From positions 124,001 to 188,000 of the forward strand of contig NZ_CP046120.1 in the NCBI RefSeq assembly GCF_009707465.1: a stretch of DNA of 64,000 nt, read 5' to 3'. The stretch's first letter is position 1; the number at the start of each line of letters is the position of its first letter. Made by a program: the position numbers and the translations under genes. This DNA comes from Novosphingobium sp. Gsoil 351 (lineage in GTDB: Bacteria > Pseudomonadota > Alphaproteobacteria > Sphingomonadales > Sphingomonadaceae). Below are positions 63,978 to 64,000 of the stretch, piece by piece. A model generated the notes under the pieces. It was given only the letters and a program-made list of their open reading frames with translations, searched no databases and had not been told where the DNA came from.

Positions 63978-64000
63978 GCGCCAACTCCTTTTCCTAGTCG

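Overview
The window is GC-rich, densely coded chromosomal DNA from an alphaproteobacterium, most probably a member of the Sphingomonadales (Sphingomonas/Novosphingobium-like). The evidence is gene order: chvI-chvG-hprK-rapZ-EIIA(Man)-HPr next to pckA, rsmI-yraN-gshB, hemW-rdgB-rph-hrcA-grpE, dnaK-dnaJ behind an alphaproteobacterial RpoH-type promoter, and a sphingomonad-type 'Vgr-related' protein. I see no rRNA, tRNA, CRISPR array, insertion sequence, prophage or plasmid functions.

Layout. 1-5 kb: a TetR-led minus-strand operon of small-molecule enzymes (three VOC proteins, a tandem DUF1428 protein, two glutathione transferases, an AHSA1/SRPBCC protein), with an 18-bp palindromic operator sitting inside its promoter. 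5-9 kb: exported truncated haemoglobin, a broken GST, cobS, a 62-bp (GA)31 tract and a zinc-type dehydrogenase. 8.7-15.4 kb: translation and repair genes (truA, fmt, recR, def, rmuC, a TrmH-family methylase). 15.4-22 kb: PTS/ChvGI/pckA carbon-control locus. 22-26 kb: small conserved proteins and a cyclic-nucleotide-binding protein coupled to a class II glutamine amidotransferase. 26-33 kb: two cysteine desulfurases, one apparently fused to a ferredoxin, then parC, an MFS transporter and a LigB-type dioxygenase. 34-39 kb: MoxR-GFA-VWA operon and parE. 39-49 kb: envelope, glutathione, haem and heat-shock genes. 48.7-51.5 kb: an insert-like block (indoleamine 2,3-dioxygenase, PilZ, Vgr-related, copper chaperone) between hrcA-grpE and dnaK-dnaJ. 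54-64 kb: methyltransferase, patatin, radA, cvpA, a NifU-like scaffold, MFS transporter, alr and phaR.

A striking property is the number of genes broken by one or two bases: a GST, recR, chvG, pckA, two conserved hypotheticals, a DUF937 gene, an MFS gene, rsmI, the IDO, a methyltransferase and the patatin gene (twice). The desulfurase-ferredoxin fusion may be another case. Most breaks are in G/C homopolymers and many hit conserved housekeeping genes, so residual sequencing indels are a more economical explanation than mass pseudogenisation. I annotate these genes over their full extent and mark the break. Three families of palindromic REP-like elements occupy intergenic regions.
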